Shown here in pieces: positions 15,246-22,713 of a stretch of 64,000 bases of DNA; positions within the stretch are counted from its first letter, which is position 1; each line of letters starts with the position of its first letter. Below the pieces are notes generated by a model. That model did no database searches, was not told where the DNA came from, and worked only from the letters and a program-made list of their open reading frames with translations. The position numbers and the translations under genes are program-made. The DNA comes from Bog-473 sp963840435. GTDB taxonomy: Bacteria; Actinomycetota; Acidimicrobiia; Acidimicrobiales; RAAP-2. Location: assembly GCA_963840435.1 (NCBI GenBank), contig CAWIYY010000006.1, positions 62,001-126,000 on the forward strand, written 5' to 3'.

Positions 15246-17081
15246 ATGTCGCCCGCGGCAGGGGAGCGATCAGAGGAGGGACCGACCAGGACCACAGACC
15301 AGTGGTTGGCGGCAGTACTCCAAGCCGAACGACGGGGTGAGCTGCTGACCGCGTTCGACTTGGCCGAGCGGGGCCTCGACGAACATCCTGGCGAGGTTGC
15401 GCTTCGGTTCCATTCCGTATTAGCGCTGGCGCGGACTGGTTCGACCACCCAGGCCATGCGGAGGTTCATCGAACTCGATCTGTCATCGGTGGACTCGGAG
15501 GATGCAGCGTCACTGCAGGCACGTCTCACCAAGGACCTCGCGCTCGCGCAAACGGGCGCCGAACGTGGTCGGCTCGCTCAAGCCGCTTCCCTCGCCTATT
15601 TGCGCATCTGCGATCGTACGAACGGCTACTTCCCGGCCATCAACGCGGCCACGCTCTCCCTGGTCTCCGGGGATCCCTCGGAAGCCCGCGTCCTGGCCGG
15701 CGCGGCACTTGAACTCGTCGCACGTTCTGGCGACTCGGGGTACTTTGCAGCGGCTACCCAGGCAGAGGGACTGCTGCTCATGGGGAACGAATCCGGCGCT
15801 CGCGCCGCCATCGAGGTCGCCGGCGCTCTCGCCGGCGATGACTTCGGAGCGCTCGCTACCACCCGGCGCCAGCTTCGGCTCATCTGCGACCTGATAGACA
15901 TCGATCCGGCTCTGATCTCTCCGCTCGCTGGACCTGCGGTGGCTCACTTTTGTGGCCACCGAATCGCTGCTCCCGGAGCAACTGGTCGATTCCTCTGCGA
16001 GAACGAGAAAGCGGTTACCGCGTTGATGGCCGACGCTGTCGAGAAGTTTCCGACCGGCATCGCCTATGGCTCCCTGGCAAGTGGAGGCGACATCTTGTGG
16101 GTGGAGGCGCTGATGGCCGGTGGCTGCGAACTCCATATCGTGCTTCCGTTCTCCCTCGAGGAGTTCATTCGCACCTCAGTGGCTGACGCTGGCGATCTGT
16201 GGATCGCCCGGTTCCAACGGTGCCTCCAGGCTGCCACCTCGGTGACCTTCGCTACCCAAGATTCCTATCTCGGCGACGACGTGCTCTTTAACTACAACTC
16301 CCAGCTGGCAATGGGGCTAGCGCTGTTGCGCGCCCGTTACCTCGACGCTGAGGTCCACCAGTTCGCGCTGTGGGATGGCGATAGCGACGCTGGCGACGTC
16401 GGCACTGCGACTGACGTGGCGGCCTGGAAACGGACTGGACATCAATGCGTCGTGGTCGATCCCGAGTGCAGCTCCCGAAGGTCGTCCACTGATACGAAGA
16501 AGTCAGTTCGGGCATCTCTACCCCCCGCGATTAAGACCGTGCGGCGGGTGGTTCGTTCGATGTTGATTGGGGACATCCGGGGGTATTCCAAGTTGAGCGA
16601 GGACCAACTGGTCACCTTTTCGCGGGTCGTGTTGGGATCCTTCTCGGATGTCCTCGACCGCTACGAGGACAGTATCGAATACCGCAACACTTGGGGTGAC
16701 GCCCTCATTGTTGTGTTTGGCGATCCGACCGCCGCGGCCCGCTGTGGTCTCGACCTTCGTGATGCCATGGGGGCGCTACAACGAGAAGAGCTGGATCTTC
16801 CGGACCACCTCGGTATCCGACTGTCCGGACACGTCGGCCCGATCTTCCCGATGTGGGACCCCGTGATGCGCAAGCAGTCCTTTTTTGGTGCTCATATCAT
16901 CCGCGCTGCCAGGATGGAGCCGGTGACCCCTCCCGGGGCCGTACTGGTGACCGAGGCCTTCGCCGCTGCGCTCGAGCTGTCGGACTGCGTCGACCTTGGA
17001 TGCGAGTACGTGGGACACCATCCCGCCGCCAAGGATTATGGCCGGCTGCGTATGTACTCGCTTGAACGGAGGAATGGATAG
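15246..17081 (+). CDS. TPR - SLOG/DprA-like Rossmann - class III nucleotide cyclase protein
   Basis: 611 residues from ATG 15246 (TTG 15198 is an alternative). Residues about 15-215 are helical TPR-like repeats of the DUF4071 type. Residues about 230-405 form a Rossmann-like domain: HFCGHRIAAPG, then YGSLASGGDILWVEALMAGG and LHIVLPF, resembling the G-x-A-x-G-x-D turn of DprA/SLOG nucleotide binders, and a late GTATDVAAW. Residues about 436-600 are a class III cyclase: metal Asp443 in IGDIRGYS, Asp485 in TWGDAL and Arg556 in AARMEP. The adenine-selecting Lys is Asn481, the partner Asp is Ser545 and the transition-state Asn is Ile, so the substrate is uncertain. It probably converts an NTP to a cyclic NMP when the sensor domains are engaged. 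The Crp-family neighbour is a candidate receiver. Confidence 0.82.
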   Translation: MSPAAGERSEEGPTRTTDQWLAAVLQAERRGELLTAFDLAERGLDEHPGEVALRFHSVLALARTGSTTQAMRRFIELDLSSVDSEDAASLQARLTKDLALAQTGAERGRLAQAASLAYLRICDRTNGYFPAINAATLSLVSGDPSEARVLAGAALELVARSGDSGYFAAATQAEGLLLMGNESGARAAIEVAGALAGDDFGALATTRRQLRLICDLIDIDPALISPLAGPAVAHFCGHRIAAPGATGRFLCENEKAVTALMADAVEKFPTGIAYGSLASGGDILWVEALMAGGCELHIVLPFSLEEFIRTSVADAGDLWIARFQRCLQAATSVTFATQDSYLGDDVLFNYNSQLAMGLALLRARYLDAEVHQFALWDGDSDAGDVGTATDVAAWKRTGHQCVVVDPECSSRRSSTDTKKSVRASLPPAIKTVRRVVRSMLIGDIRGYSKLSEDQLVTFSRVVLGSFSDVLDRYEDSIEYRNTWGDALIVVFGDPTAAARCGLDLRDAMGALQREELDLPDHLGIRLSGHVGPIFPMWDPVMRKQSFFGAHIIRAARMEPVTPPGAVLVTEAFAAALELSDCVDLGCEYVGHHPAAKDYGRLRMYSLERRNG

Positions 17082-17222
17082 AGCCGAGCATGCATTACAA
17101 GAGAACCTCGAGTGAGACGCAAAAAGGTGACGACCGTCGAGTTCGGCTAGGACGTGCCATTGACCGGTTTCGGCTTCGAGCCTGAGCCGCACCAAGTCAC
17201 ACCGCAGTCTCGTATTGCACCG

Positions 17223-17239
17223 CCGCCACAGTGTGGCGG
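17223..17239 (+). terminator. Short GC-rich hairpin downstream of the cyclase gene (weak terminator candidate)
   Basis: CCGCCAC (17223-17229) and GTGGCGG (17233-17239) make a perfect 7-bp stem with a 3-nt loop. There is no T-run, so termination by this alone is doubtful. It is immediately before the repeat unit at 17249. Confidence 0.3.
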
Positions 17240-17248
17240 GCGGCGTTG

Positions 17249-17396
17249 TAGAGCGCTCTATGAGAAGGCCGAACCCGACGGACGAGGCGGAACGTGGGTG
17301 GACGGAGTCGCACTTCGCGGGCCTCGCCAGACATCAACGGACTGAAAGCACCACCTTGGCAAGGTGAGCGTCGTGGACTCGAATCCCGTCCTCCGT
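17249..17396 (+). repeat. tRNA-Gly 3'-half repeat with upstream arm, copy 2
   Basis: It begins with TAGAGCGCTCTA, then GGACGAGGCGGAACGTGGG and TGGACGGAGTCGCA (ending 17312), then about 38 bp later the tRNA core CACCACCTTGGCAAGGTG, T arm and acceptor-like GTCCTCCG. The anticodon reads GGC instead of GCC, and the T stem has mismatches, so it is a decayed copy. It marks the right edge of the module with the cyclase, TIR and Crp genes. Confidence 0.75.
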
Positions 17397-17506
17397 CGTA
17401 GCAGGTCGCCACGGTGTGCGGTGCAGACAGGTACGCGACACTCTGGCCCTGGTACCTACTCGATGCCCGGGGCCGACCTCCCATAGACCGGTTGGCCATG
17501 AGTGTT

Positions 17507-18091
17507 CTATCGGCGGATGGAAGCCAAAAGTTGCCTCGTTGCGGACTTGAAGCGTTTCACATCGCCGAAGGATCGGGCGATGAGCATGGATCCCTCGAGA
17601 GCACCGACGATTGAGCGCGCCTCGTCGAGGGGCGAACCAACGAAGCTGAGCGTCCCATCGTCACGACCGAGGCGCAACACATCAGCGAGCCACGTTTCGT
17701 TCTTCTTGAAGAAGTTAGCGACAGCGGCCTGCATGTTTGCAGAAAGTGTCTCGTATTCGGCCGCCAGCATGCCGCACAAGCACATTCTCTTTCTGCTTAG
17801 TACGTCATCGTACAGATCAATGTAGGCACTGAGTTTTCCTGACGGATCGATCATTGACTCGTCGATCTCGCTCAGCGCCTTGAGGAATCGAGTCGTATAG
17901 CGCGATATCAGGGCTTCTCCCAGATCCGCCTTGGTGGAGAAGTGATAGTGGAGGGCCGCATTGGTCAGTCCAAGCTCTGCACCGACGTCGGCGTAGCTAA
18001 AAGCATTGAACCCGCGTACTTGAACCAGGTGCTCGGCCACGTCAAGGATCTGGTCGGCAGTGTCAGTTCGCTGCCCTTGCGCCTTGGTCAT
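17507..18091 (-). CDS. TetR/AcrR-family transcriptional regulator
   Basis: 194 residues from ATG 18091 (CGAGGA upstream). The N-terminal helix-turn-helix is typical: ADQILDVAEHLVQVRGFNAFSYADVGAELGLTNAALHYHFSTKADLGEALI. The C-terminal ligand-binding domain has a CLCGMLAAEYETL segment, as in TetR_C of the AcrR type found next to small oxidoreductases. A longer frame to 18139 would begin inside the near-palindrome at 18138-18159, which argues for 18091. No target gene of clear function is adjacent; the plus side holds 450 bp without a gene, then a DUF1059 gene. Confidence 0.88.
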   Translation of the reverse strand: MTKAQGQRTDTADQILDVAEHLVQVRGFNAFSYADVGAELGLTNAALHYHFSTKADLGEALISRYTTRFLKALSEIDESMIDPSGKLSAYIDLYDDVLSRKRMCLCGMLAAEYETLSANMQAAVANFFKKNETWLADVLRLGRDDGTLSFVGSPLDEARSIVGALEGSMLIARSFGDVKRFKSATRQLLASIRR

Positions 18092-18137
18092 TCGGCCATC
18101 CTCGCAGACCTCCAAGAATTGAAAGTTGTGACTTGAC

Positions 18138-18159
18138 ATCTACTTACTAGTAGGTAGAT
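18138..18159. promoter_or_regulatory. Near-perfect 22-bp palindrome: likely TetR operator
   Basis: The half ATCTACTTACT (18138-18148) faces AGTAGGTAGAT (18149-18159) with a single mismatch. It lies about 47 bp upstream of the TetR start at 18091. CTAC-rich palindromes of this type are common TetR-family operators; autoregulation is inferred. Confidence 0.7.
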
Positions 18160-18615
18160 TAACCGGGAAAGCACATCACCGAAACAAGGCGGTTGCGATG
18201 TCTGCAGCTGAACTGCGCCCATGTGCAGAACCCGGCAAAGTCCGGAGTTTCCCCTCGGGAAGGCTGAGATCTTTCCAAGATCGGATCTGGCGAAGGGGGT
18301 CGCTTCACCTTGAAACTTGGATGGCGATGGTCCGATGGTCGCAAACCGATCGCCAATACCGAGTCCCGCGAAGCTCATCGTTTCCAGCATCTCGTGAGCG
18401 GACGATTTGGCGATTGTGACGATTTGGCGATTGCGATTGCGGATGGCACCGAGGTGACCGCCGGACACGCAGCCGTCACATCTTTACCGAATGGCCCTGA
18501 TGCATGAGTTCAGGACAAGAACCGGTTGTGTCGGTGGACTGGTTTGGTGCTGGCAAGCATACGACCCAGTCGGGCGCACATTGACTAGAGCACACTCAGT
18601 TAAAAGGAGCCACAT
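18160..18615. other. Stretch without a recognisable gene (456 bp), with a 17-bp tandem duplication
   Basis: No frame here has a domain or good start. A 17-bp unit GACGATTTGGCGATTG(T/C) is directly repeated at 18401-18417 and 18418-18434. A gene once controlled by the TetR regulator may have been lost from here. Confidence 0.5.
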
Positions 18616-18810
18616 ATGACCCGAAAAATGATCGACTGTCGCAAGATTCCTAACGACATTGGCTGCACACTCGCCATTGCTGGGACGGAAGAAGAGACCC
18701 TGGACGCCGCTGTGGCTCATGCTGTCGCCAGGCACGGCCACGAGGACACCCCCGAACTCCGCGAGATGATCCGCTCTGGCCTCGAAGACGCCTCGCCCGC
18801 TATGGCGTAG
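18616..18810 (+). CDS. DUF1059 family small protein
   Basis: 64 residues with start ATG 18616 and AAAAGGAG seven bases upstream. The pattern KMIDCRKIPNDIGCTLAIAG, EEETLDAAVAHAVARHGH and ELREMIRSGLEDA matches DUF1059, a compact family of 55-65 residues with two conserved Cys near the N-terminus. Molecular function is unknown. The NTF2-like gene follows 35 bp downstream in the same direction, so they may be co-transcribed. Confidence 0.85.
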   Translation: MTRKMIDCRKIPNDIGCTLAIAGTEEETLDAAVAHAVARHGHEDTPELREMIRSGLEDASPAMA

Positions 18811-18845
18811 CTGTCGACCGGCCATCGCCTTGGCGTGGAGGAACA

Positions 18846-19184
18846 ATGGATGCCCTCTCGACCGTAGAAGCATTTGGCGTGGCCTGGGCGGCCCAGGATC
18901 TGGACGCAACTCTCTTGCTCGTGACCGAGGACTGTGTGTTCGAGTCCACCGAACCGGCACCCGATGGCACTCGCCATGAGGGTCGCGCCTCGCTTGGTCA
19001 GGCCTGGCGGCCAATTTTCGACGACCGCGATGCGGTCTTTGAGGTTGAAGAGACGTTCGTTACCGGAGACCGGGTGGTCCAGCGTTGGCGTTACTCGTGG
19101 CGGGGTGGTCACGTGCGCGGCGTTGACCTGTTCCGCACACGTGACGGGCTGGTGGCGGAGAAACTGTCCTACGTGAAGGGTTGA
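18846..19184 (+). CDS. NTF2-like / SnoaL-like domain protein
   Basis: 112 residues, a full-length NTF2-like alpha+beta cone: helix VEAFGVAWAAQDLDATLLLVTEDCVFEST, then the strands EVEETFVTGDRVVQRWRYSW and GVDLFRTRDGLVAEKLSYVKG. Members act as small isomerases, hydrolases or ligand carriers; catalytic residues cannot be assigned here. It is preceded by GGAGGAACA, a good ribosome site, and follows the DUF1059 gene. Confidence 0.8.
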   Translation: MDALSTVEAFGVAWAAQDLDATLLLVTEDCVFESTEPAPDGTRHEGRASLGQAWRPIFDDRDAVFEVEETFVTGDRVVQRWRYSWRGGHVRGVDLFRTRDGLVAEKLSYVKG

Positions 19185-19555
19185 CGCGGCGCTCCATTCA
19201 TCCCCTTTCGCCCGAAAATGTCGTCAGAAGAGCGTGTCAGTCACGGGCGATCTGAAGTGATACCGGAGCACTTTGGATGTTTTCCCACGGCACACAGCGT
19301 CCCCGGCAGAGATCGAATCAACGCCGCCGCTTCGGGAGGCTTCTTCGGGCCGTTAGAGCGCCGCAGAAGCCCATTAGGTCGCTCTGTGAGGTGCGCGCCC
19401 GCATCTCATTCGGCCTCATCCCGTGAATAGCGCCGATTCGATTCCGAATCGCCGAAAATCCTGCAACGGTGCGGGTGCTTCGGCTAAGGCCTGGTGAAGA
19501 ACGACGTGCTGGCGTCGTCTGATTGAAGGCGGCCGGACGAAAGGCGAAGATTCAG
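19185..19555. other. Intergenic stretch without a recognisable gene (371 bp)
   Basis: Convergent gap between the NTF2-like gene and the minus-strand M56 gene. I see no domain, repeat or clear terminator here. Confidence 0.5.
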
Positions 19556-20470
19556 TCAGACGAACAGCATCAGGCCTAGCGGCGCCGAAATGACGATGCC
19601 AGCAGCGAGTCCGCAGGCTAACGCCGTCGCCTTCGACGTTCGCTCATCCTGAAGGAGACGGTGAACGCGTCTCGGAACGGCATTGGCTGTGGCGCCGAAC
19701 GCGCAGTTGGGGACGTGTTCAGACGTCGCCATGCGAACCAGAGCCGTCGCGAGGTTGATCGGATCGTTGCGCCTCGCGGAATAGTCGTCCGCCGACATCT
19801 CGAGCAGAGATCCGATTTCAACCGGTGCCAATCGTGCGTAAGGGACCCAGGCAAAGAGCTTCCGCACCCCGCCCATGGGAAGCATGACAAGCCCATGGTG
19901 TTCATGGGCATGGCCGCGTTCGTGTTCGATGACGGCCTGGGCTTGCGAAGAGCTGAGCAATTCCAGAGCACCCTTGCTCACGACGATTCTTGGTCGTCGC
20001 CCAGGCAAGCAATAAGCCACCGGTCGGCTGTCTTCAATGAGATCGGTGCCGGGGTACTCGGAGGATTGTCGAGCCAGCAGATTCAGGAGCCGACGATGCC
20101 GTGCCCGTGACTTGACCGTACCGGCGATCACCGAGCCGAAACAGGCGAACAGGACGATAAGGAGATCGGCCGCGAGGGTAAGGCCGAGGGCGTTCGGCAC
20201 TCCGAGTTCCTGCAGTGGATGTCCGCCGAAGAGGCTGGTGACCAGGTCGTGCAACCCGGCCGCAAAGCCAGCGTGATACCGATAGCCGGCGACCGCCAGT
20301 CCCGCACCAATGCCTGAAGCAATCGCACTCAGGCCGATGGATTGCCAGAGGATGACGCCGGAGCGAGGTGCTCGCGAGACCCATGAAGCCCCAGCGAGCC
20401 AGGTACTCGCCGGTCCAACCAGGATTACGGAGAGTGCTCCCAGCAGAACGGCGGCCAGCAAGAGGGTCAT
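19556..20470 (-). CDS. M56 (BlaR1-like) membrane metallopeptidase
   Basis: 304 residues: N-terminal hydrophobic helices (about 2-20, 38-62, 94-118), then a cytoplasmic zinc peptidase with HERGH at 183-187 (HExxH) and a downstream EMSADDYSARR that can supply the third ligand, and a C-terminal hydrophobic segment (GLAAGIVISAPLGLMLFV). Unlike BlaR1 it has no penicillin-binding sensor domain, so it is the short actinobacterial type. In the family the protease cleaves the partner BlaI-type repressor. Its start overlaps the repressor stop by 4 bp. Confidence 0.85.
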   Translation of the reverse strand: MTLLLAAVLLGALSVILVGPASTWLAGASWVSRAPRSGVILWQSIGLSAIASGIGAGLAVAGYRYHAGFAAGLHDLVTSLFGGHPLQELGVPNALGLTLAADLLIVLFACFGSVIAGTVKSRARHRRLLNLLARQSSEYPGTDLIEDSRPVAYCLPGRRPRIVVSKGALELLSSSQAQAVIEHERGHAHEHHGLVMLPMGGVRKLFAWVPYARLAPVEIGSLLEMSADDYSARRNDPINLATALVRMATSEHVPNCAFGATANAVPRRVHRLLQDERTSKATALACGLAAGIVISAPLGLMLFV

Positions 20471-20832
20471 CGGGGCGGGCGCTTGCGCTTGGCCTCGTCG
20501 AGCGCCCGACGCAGCACATTGGCCTCGTCGGAAGAGACGGATTCGGCAAAACGGACCAGCACCGCCCCTCGGTCGCTCGAATCATCCATGGCGTCGATCA
20601 TGAGCTCGGCCATGTAGCTCTCGCGGGTGCCTGAGGCGGTGAAGCGGTGGATCCGTCCTTCGGTGGTGCGCTTGACCATTCCCTTGCGTCGAAGTCGGTC
20701 CAGGATTGTGAGCACGGTTGTATAGGCGCGATCGCCGAGGTGGTCGGCGACCTGACGTCCTGTCAGTGGGCCACTGGGTGAATCCCACAACACGTCCATG
20801 ACCTTGCGCTCGAGGTCCCCTAGGCGCTTCAT
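20467..20832 (-). CDS. BlaI/MecI/CopY-family repressor
   Basis: 121 residues from ATG 20832 (GAGG upstream); an ATG at 20877 is alternative but only 10 bp from the operator. Winged helix: LGDLERKVMDVLWDSPSGPLTGRQVADHL then YTTVLTILDRLRRKGMVKRTTEGRIHRFTAS, and a C-terminal dimerisation helix region (MAELMIDAMDD to ALDEAKRKR). This is the classical BlaI fold that binds TACTAC-type palindromes. A perfect one stands at 20887-20911. It therefore probably represses itself, the M56 gene and the divergent ctaG operon. Confidence 0.92.
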   Translation of the reverse strand: MKRLGDLERKVMDVLWDSPSGPLTGRQVADHLGDRAYTTVLTILDRLRRKGMVKRTTEGRIHRFTASGTRESYMAELMIDAMDDSSDRGAVLVRFAESVSSDEANVLRRALDEAKRKRPPR

Positions 20833-20886
20833 CGTCTCGACCTCACGGGGGGAGTCTGGCAAAGCCTCGGGGCCCATGGCCAGATT

Positions 20887-20911
20887 GTACTACTACAGCG
20901 TGTAGTAGTAC
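20887..20911. promoter_or_regulatory. BlaI-type operator, perfect 11-bp arms
   Basis: GTACTACTACA (20887-20897) and TGTAGTAGTAC (20901-20911) surround GCG. Arms are perfect, with the TACTA/TGTA character of BlaI/MecI boxes. It sits in the divergent promoter between the repressor (20832) and the CtaG GTG start (20922), only 10 bp from the latter, so binding would block both transcripts. Confidence 0.88.
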
Positions 20912-20921
20912 CGTCGAGGAC

Positions 20922-21833
20922 GTGATCGCCGCCCTCTACGACGCGCCGCTCCCACCCCTGCACGGCTCAGAGTTCATCTCCACGCAGTTCGATTTCGTCC
21001 CGGTGGCGATGATCCTGGTCGCGCTGGCCCTCTACCTCTGGGGAGTCCAACGCAACCACGCCTTGCATCCTCGCCATCGGTGGTCGGTCGGCAAGACGGT
21101 GGCCTTCCTCGGCGCTCTGCTCACGACGGGGGTGGCGATCTTCAGCTTCGTCGGGGTCTACGACGGCGAGCTGTTCTGGGATCACATGGTCCAGCACCTC
21201 CTCCTGATCATGGTGGCGGCGCCGCTGTTCGCCCTTGCTTCCCCCATCGACCTGGCCTGGCGAGCGACCACCGGCACGGCCCACCTTGCGGTGACCGAAG
21301 TGCTGCGTTCAAAGGTGGCCAAGGCGCTCGGACACCCCGTGGTGGCCTTCGTGCTCTACGCCGTCATGATCCCGATCACGCATCTGACCGTCTGGTACAA
21401 CTACACACTCACCCACGAGAGCGTGCACAACGCCGAGCACCTGGTGTTCCTCGTCGTCGGCTACCTCTTCTGGCGCCAGATCTTTGGGTCGGACCCCAAC
21501 TGCTACCGCCTCCATCCTGCGTTGCAGTTCTTCTATCTGTTCATGGCCATTCCGATCGACACCTTCACGGGGCTGTCACTGGCCGGAGCGAGTCACGAGA
21601 TGTTCCCGGCGTACTTCGCCACACACCGGACCTGGGGCCCGTCCTACGTGGAGGATCTGCACATCGGTGGCGACATCATGTGGGTGGTCGGCGACACCCT
21701 GATGCTCTGGCCCATGATCCCAGTCGCTCTGCGCTGGCTGCACATGGATGAACGGAGCGCCGCTCGCATCGACCGCGAGCTCGATGCCTCGGCCGCTTTG
21801 CGGCTGGTTGGAGAGCCTGAGCGAGTCCCATGA
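20922..21833 (+). CDS. ctaG: CtaG-type (caa3) cytochrome c oxidase assembly membrane protein
   Basis: 303 residues from GTG 20922, right after the operator. About seven transmembrane helices with family hallmarks FWDHMVQHLLLIMVAAPLFAL, HLTVWYNYTLTHESVHNAEH and GDIMWVVGDTLMLWP, whose His residues are thought to carry copper or heme. Caa3_CtaG proteins help to insert CuB or assemble the oxidase. The downstream SCO gene overlaps by 4 bp, so translation is coupled. Regulation by BlaI is inferred from the operator. Confidence 0.88.
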   Translation: MIAALYDAPLPPLHGSEFISTQFDFVPVAMILVALALYLWGVQRNHALHPRHRWSVGKTVAFLGALLTTGVAIFSFVGVYDGELFWDHMVQHLLLIMVAAPLFALASPIDLAWRATTGTAHLAVTEVLRSKVAKALGHPVVAFVLYAVMIPITHLTVWYNYTLTHESVHNAEHLVFLVVGYLFWRQIFGSDPNCYRLHPALQFFYLFMAIPIDTFTGLSLAGASHEMFPAYFATHRTWGPSYVEDLHIGGDIMWVVGDTLMLWPMIPVALRWLHMDERSAARIDRELDASAALRLVGEPERVP

Positions 21834-22609
21834 ACCGAGGTGCGCAGCCTTCTCGGCGTCTCCAGCGGGGGGCGGTGCTGGCACTTCTCCTCTTCTGCAT
21901 TTCTCCGTTGCTCGCGGCCTGCGATGGTGGGGGAGACCCCTCACCACCGCCGGCCAGCCAGGGCATCGTCCAGGACCGAGCGATGCCCAACATTCCTCTG
22001 ATTACCTCGTCGGGCGCCCCTACCTCCCTGGCCGCCTACCGGGGCAAGGACATTGTGATGGCGCCCTTCCTGACCCTGTGCCAGGACGAGTGTCCACTGG
22101 TGACCGGTGCCTTCATCGCACTCCAGCGCGACGTCGATGCCGCCGGGTTCGGGCACAAAGTGGTCTTCATAGAGATCACAGTCGATCCGGGCCGAGATTC
22201 TCCCGCCCGGCTGGCTGCCTACTCCAAGGAGTTCGGGGCCGACTGGCCGCTGCTCACAGGGACACCAGCCAATCTCGACGCTCTGTGGAAGTACCTCGGC
22301 GTCTCGGTGCAGATCGTCCCCGAAGCGCAACCGCCCAAAATCGACTGGTACACGGGCATGCCACTCACCTACGACGTCAACCACACCGATGGCTACTTCC
22401 TCATCGACGCGGCCGGACGTCTGCGCTTCAGCGATTCGAATCCGCCCGATCTGCACGGGCACCTCGAGAAGAACCTGACTGAGCTCCTGAATGCCGGTGG
22501 GCTCCAGAATTTGGACGATCAGGCCCGGCCCAACTGGACCCTTCCTGAGGCATTGAGCTCAATCAGCTGGCTGGTCGGTCAAAACATCATGAGCATCGCG
22601 AAGACCTAG
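21830..22609 (+). CDS. SCO1/SenC family copper chaperone lipoprotein
   Basis: 259 residues. A signal peptide ends in lipobox LLAAC (Cys31), so the protein is a lipoprotein facing outside. The thioredoxin fold carries the copper-binding TLCQDEC (Cys84, Cys88) and the distal His185 in VNHTDGYF, the three ligands of SCO proteins that metallate the CuA centre of cytochrome oxidase. Length is normal for SCO with a C-terminal extension of about 50 residues. It overlaps CtaG by 4 bp and is followed by the Met-rich membrane protein. Confidence 0.9.
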   Translation: MNRGAQPSRRLQRGAVLALLLFCISPLLAACDGGGDPSPPPASQGIVQDRAMPNIPLITSSGAPTSLAAYRGKDIVMAPFLTLCQDECPLVTGAFIALQRDVDAAGFGHKVVFIEITVDPGRDSPARLAAYSKEFGADWPLLTGTPANLDALWKYLGVSVQIVPEAQPPKIDWYTGMPLTYDVNHTDGYFLIDAAGRLRFSDSNPPDLHGHLEKNLTELLNAGGLQNLDDQARPNWTLPEALSSISWLVGQNIMSIAKT

Positions 22610-22713
22610 TCGCCCAACGACAACAGCAAGGAGCCTGAACATCAGCGCGGCGATGCGTCGTGGGATGACCAGGTGACAGAGATCTCGAAACTCCCTAGAC
22701 AAGGAAGCAACCC

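Noticed and set aside
12285..17081. Calling the island a standard Pycsar or Thoeris system
   Set aside because: Pycsar effectors carry their own cNMP domain and Thoeris needs a ThsA with NADase plus SLOG; neither arrangement is present, so only a hypothesis of a related circuit is kept.
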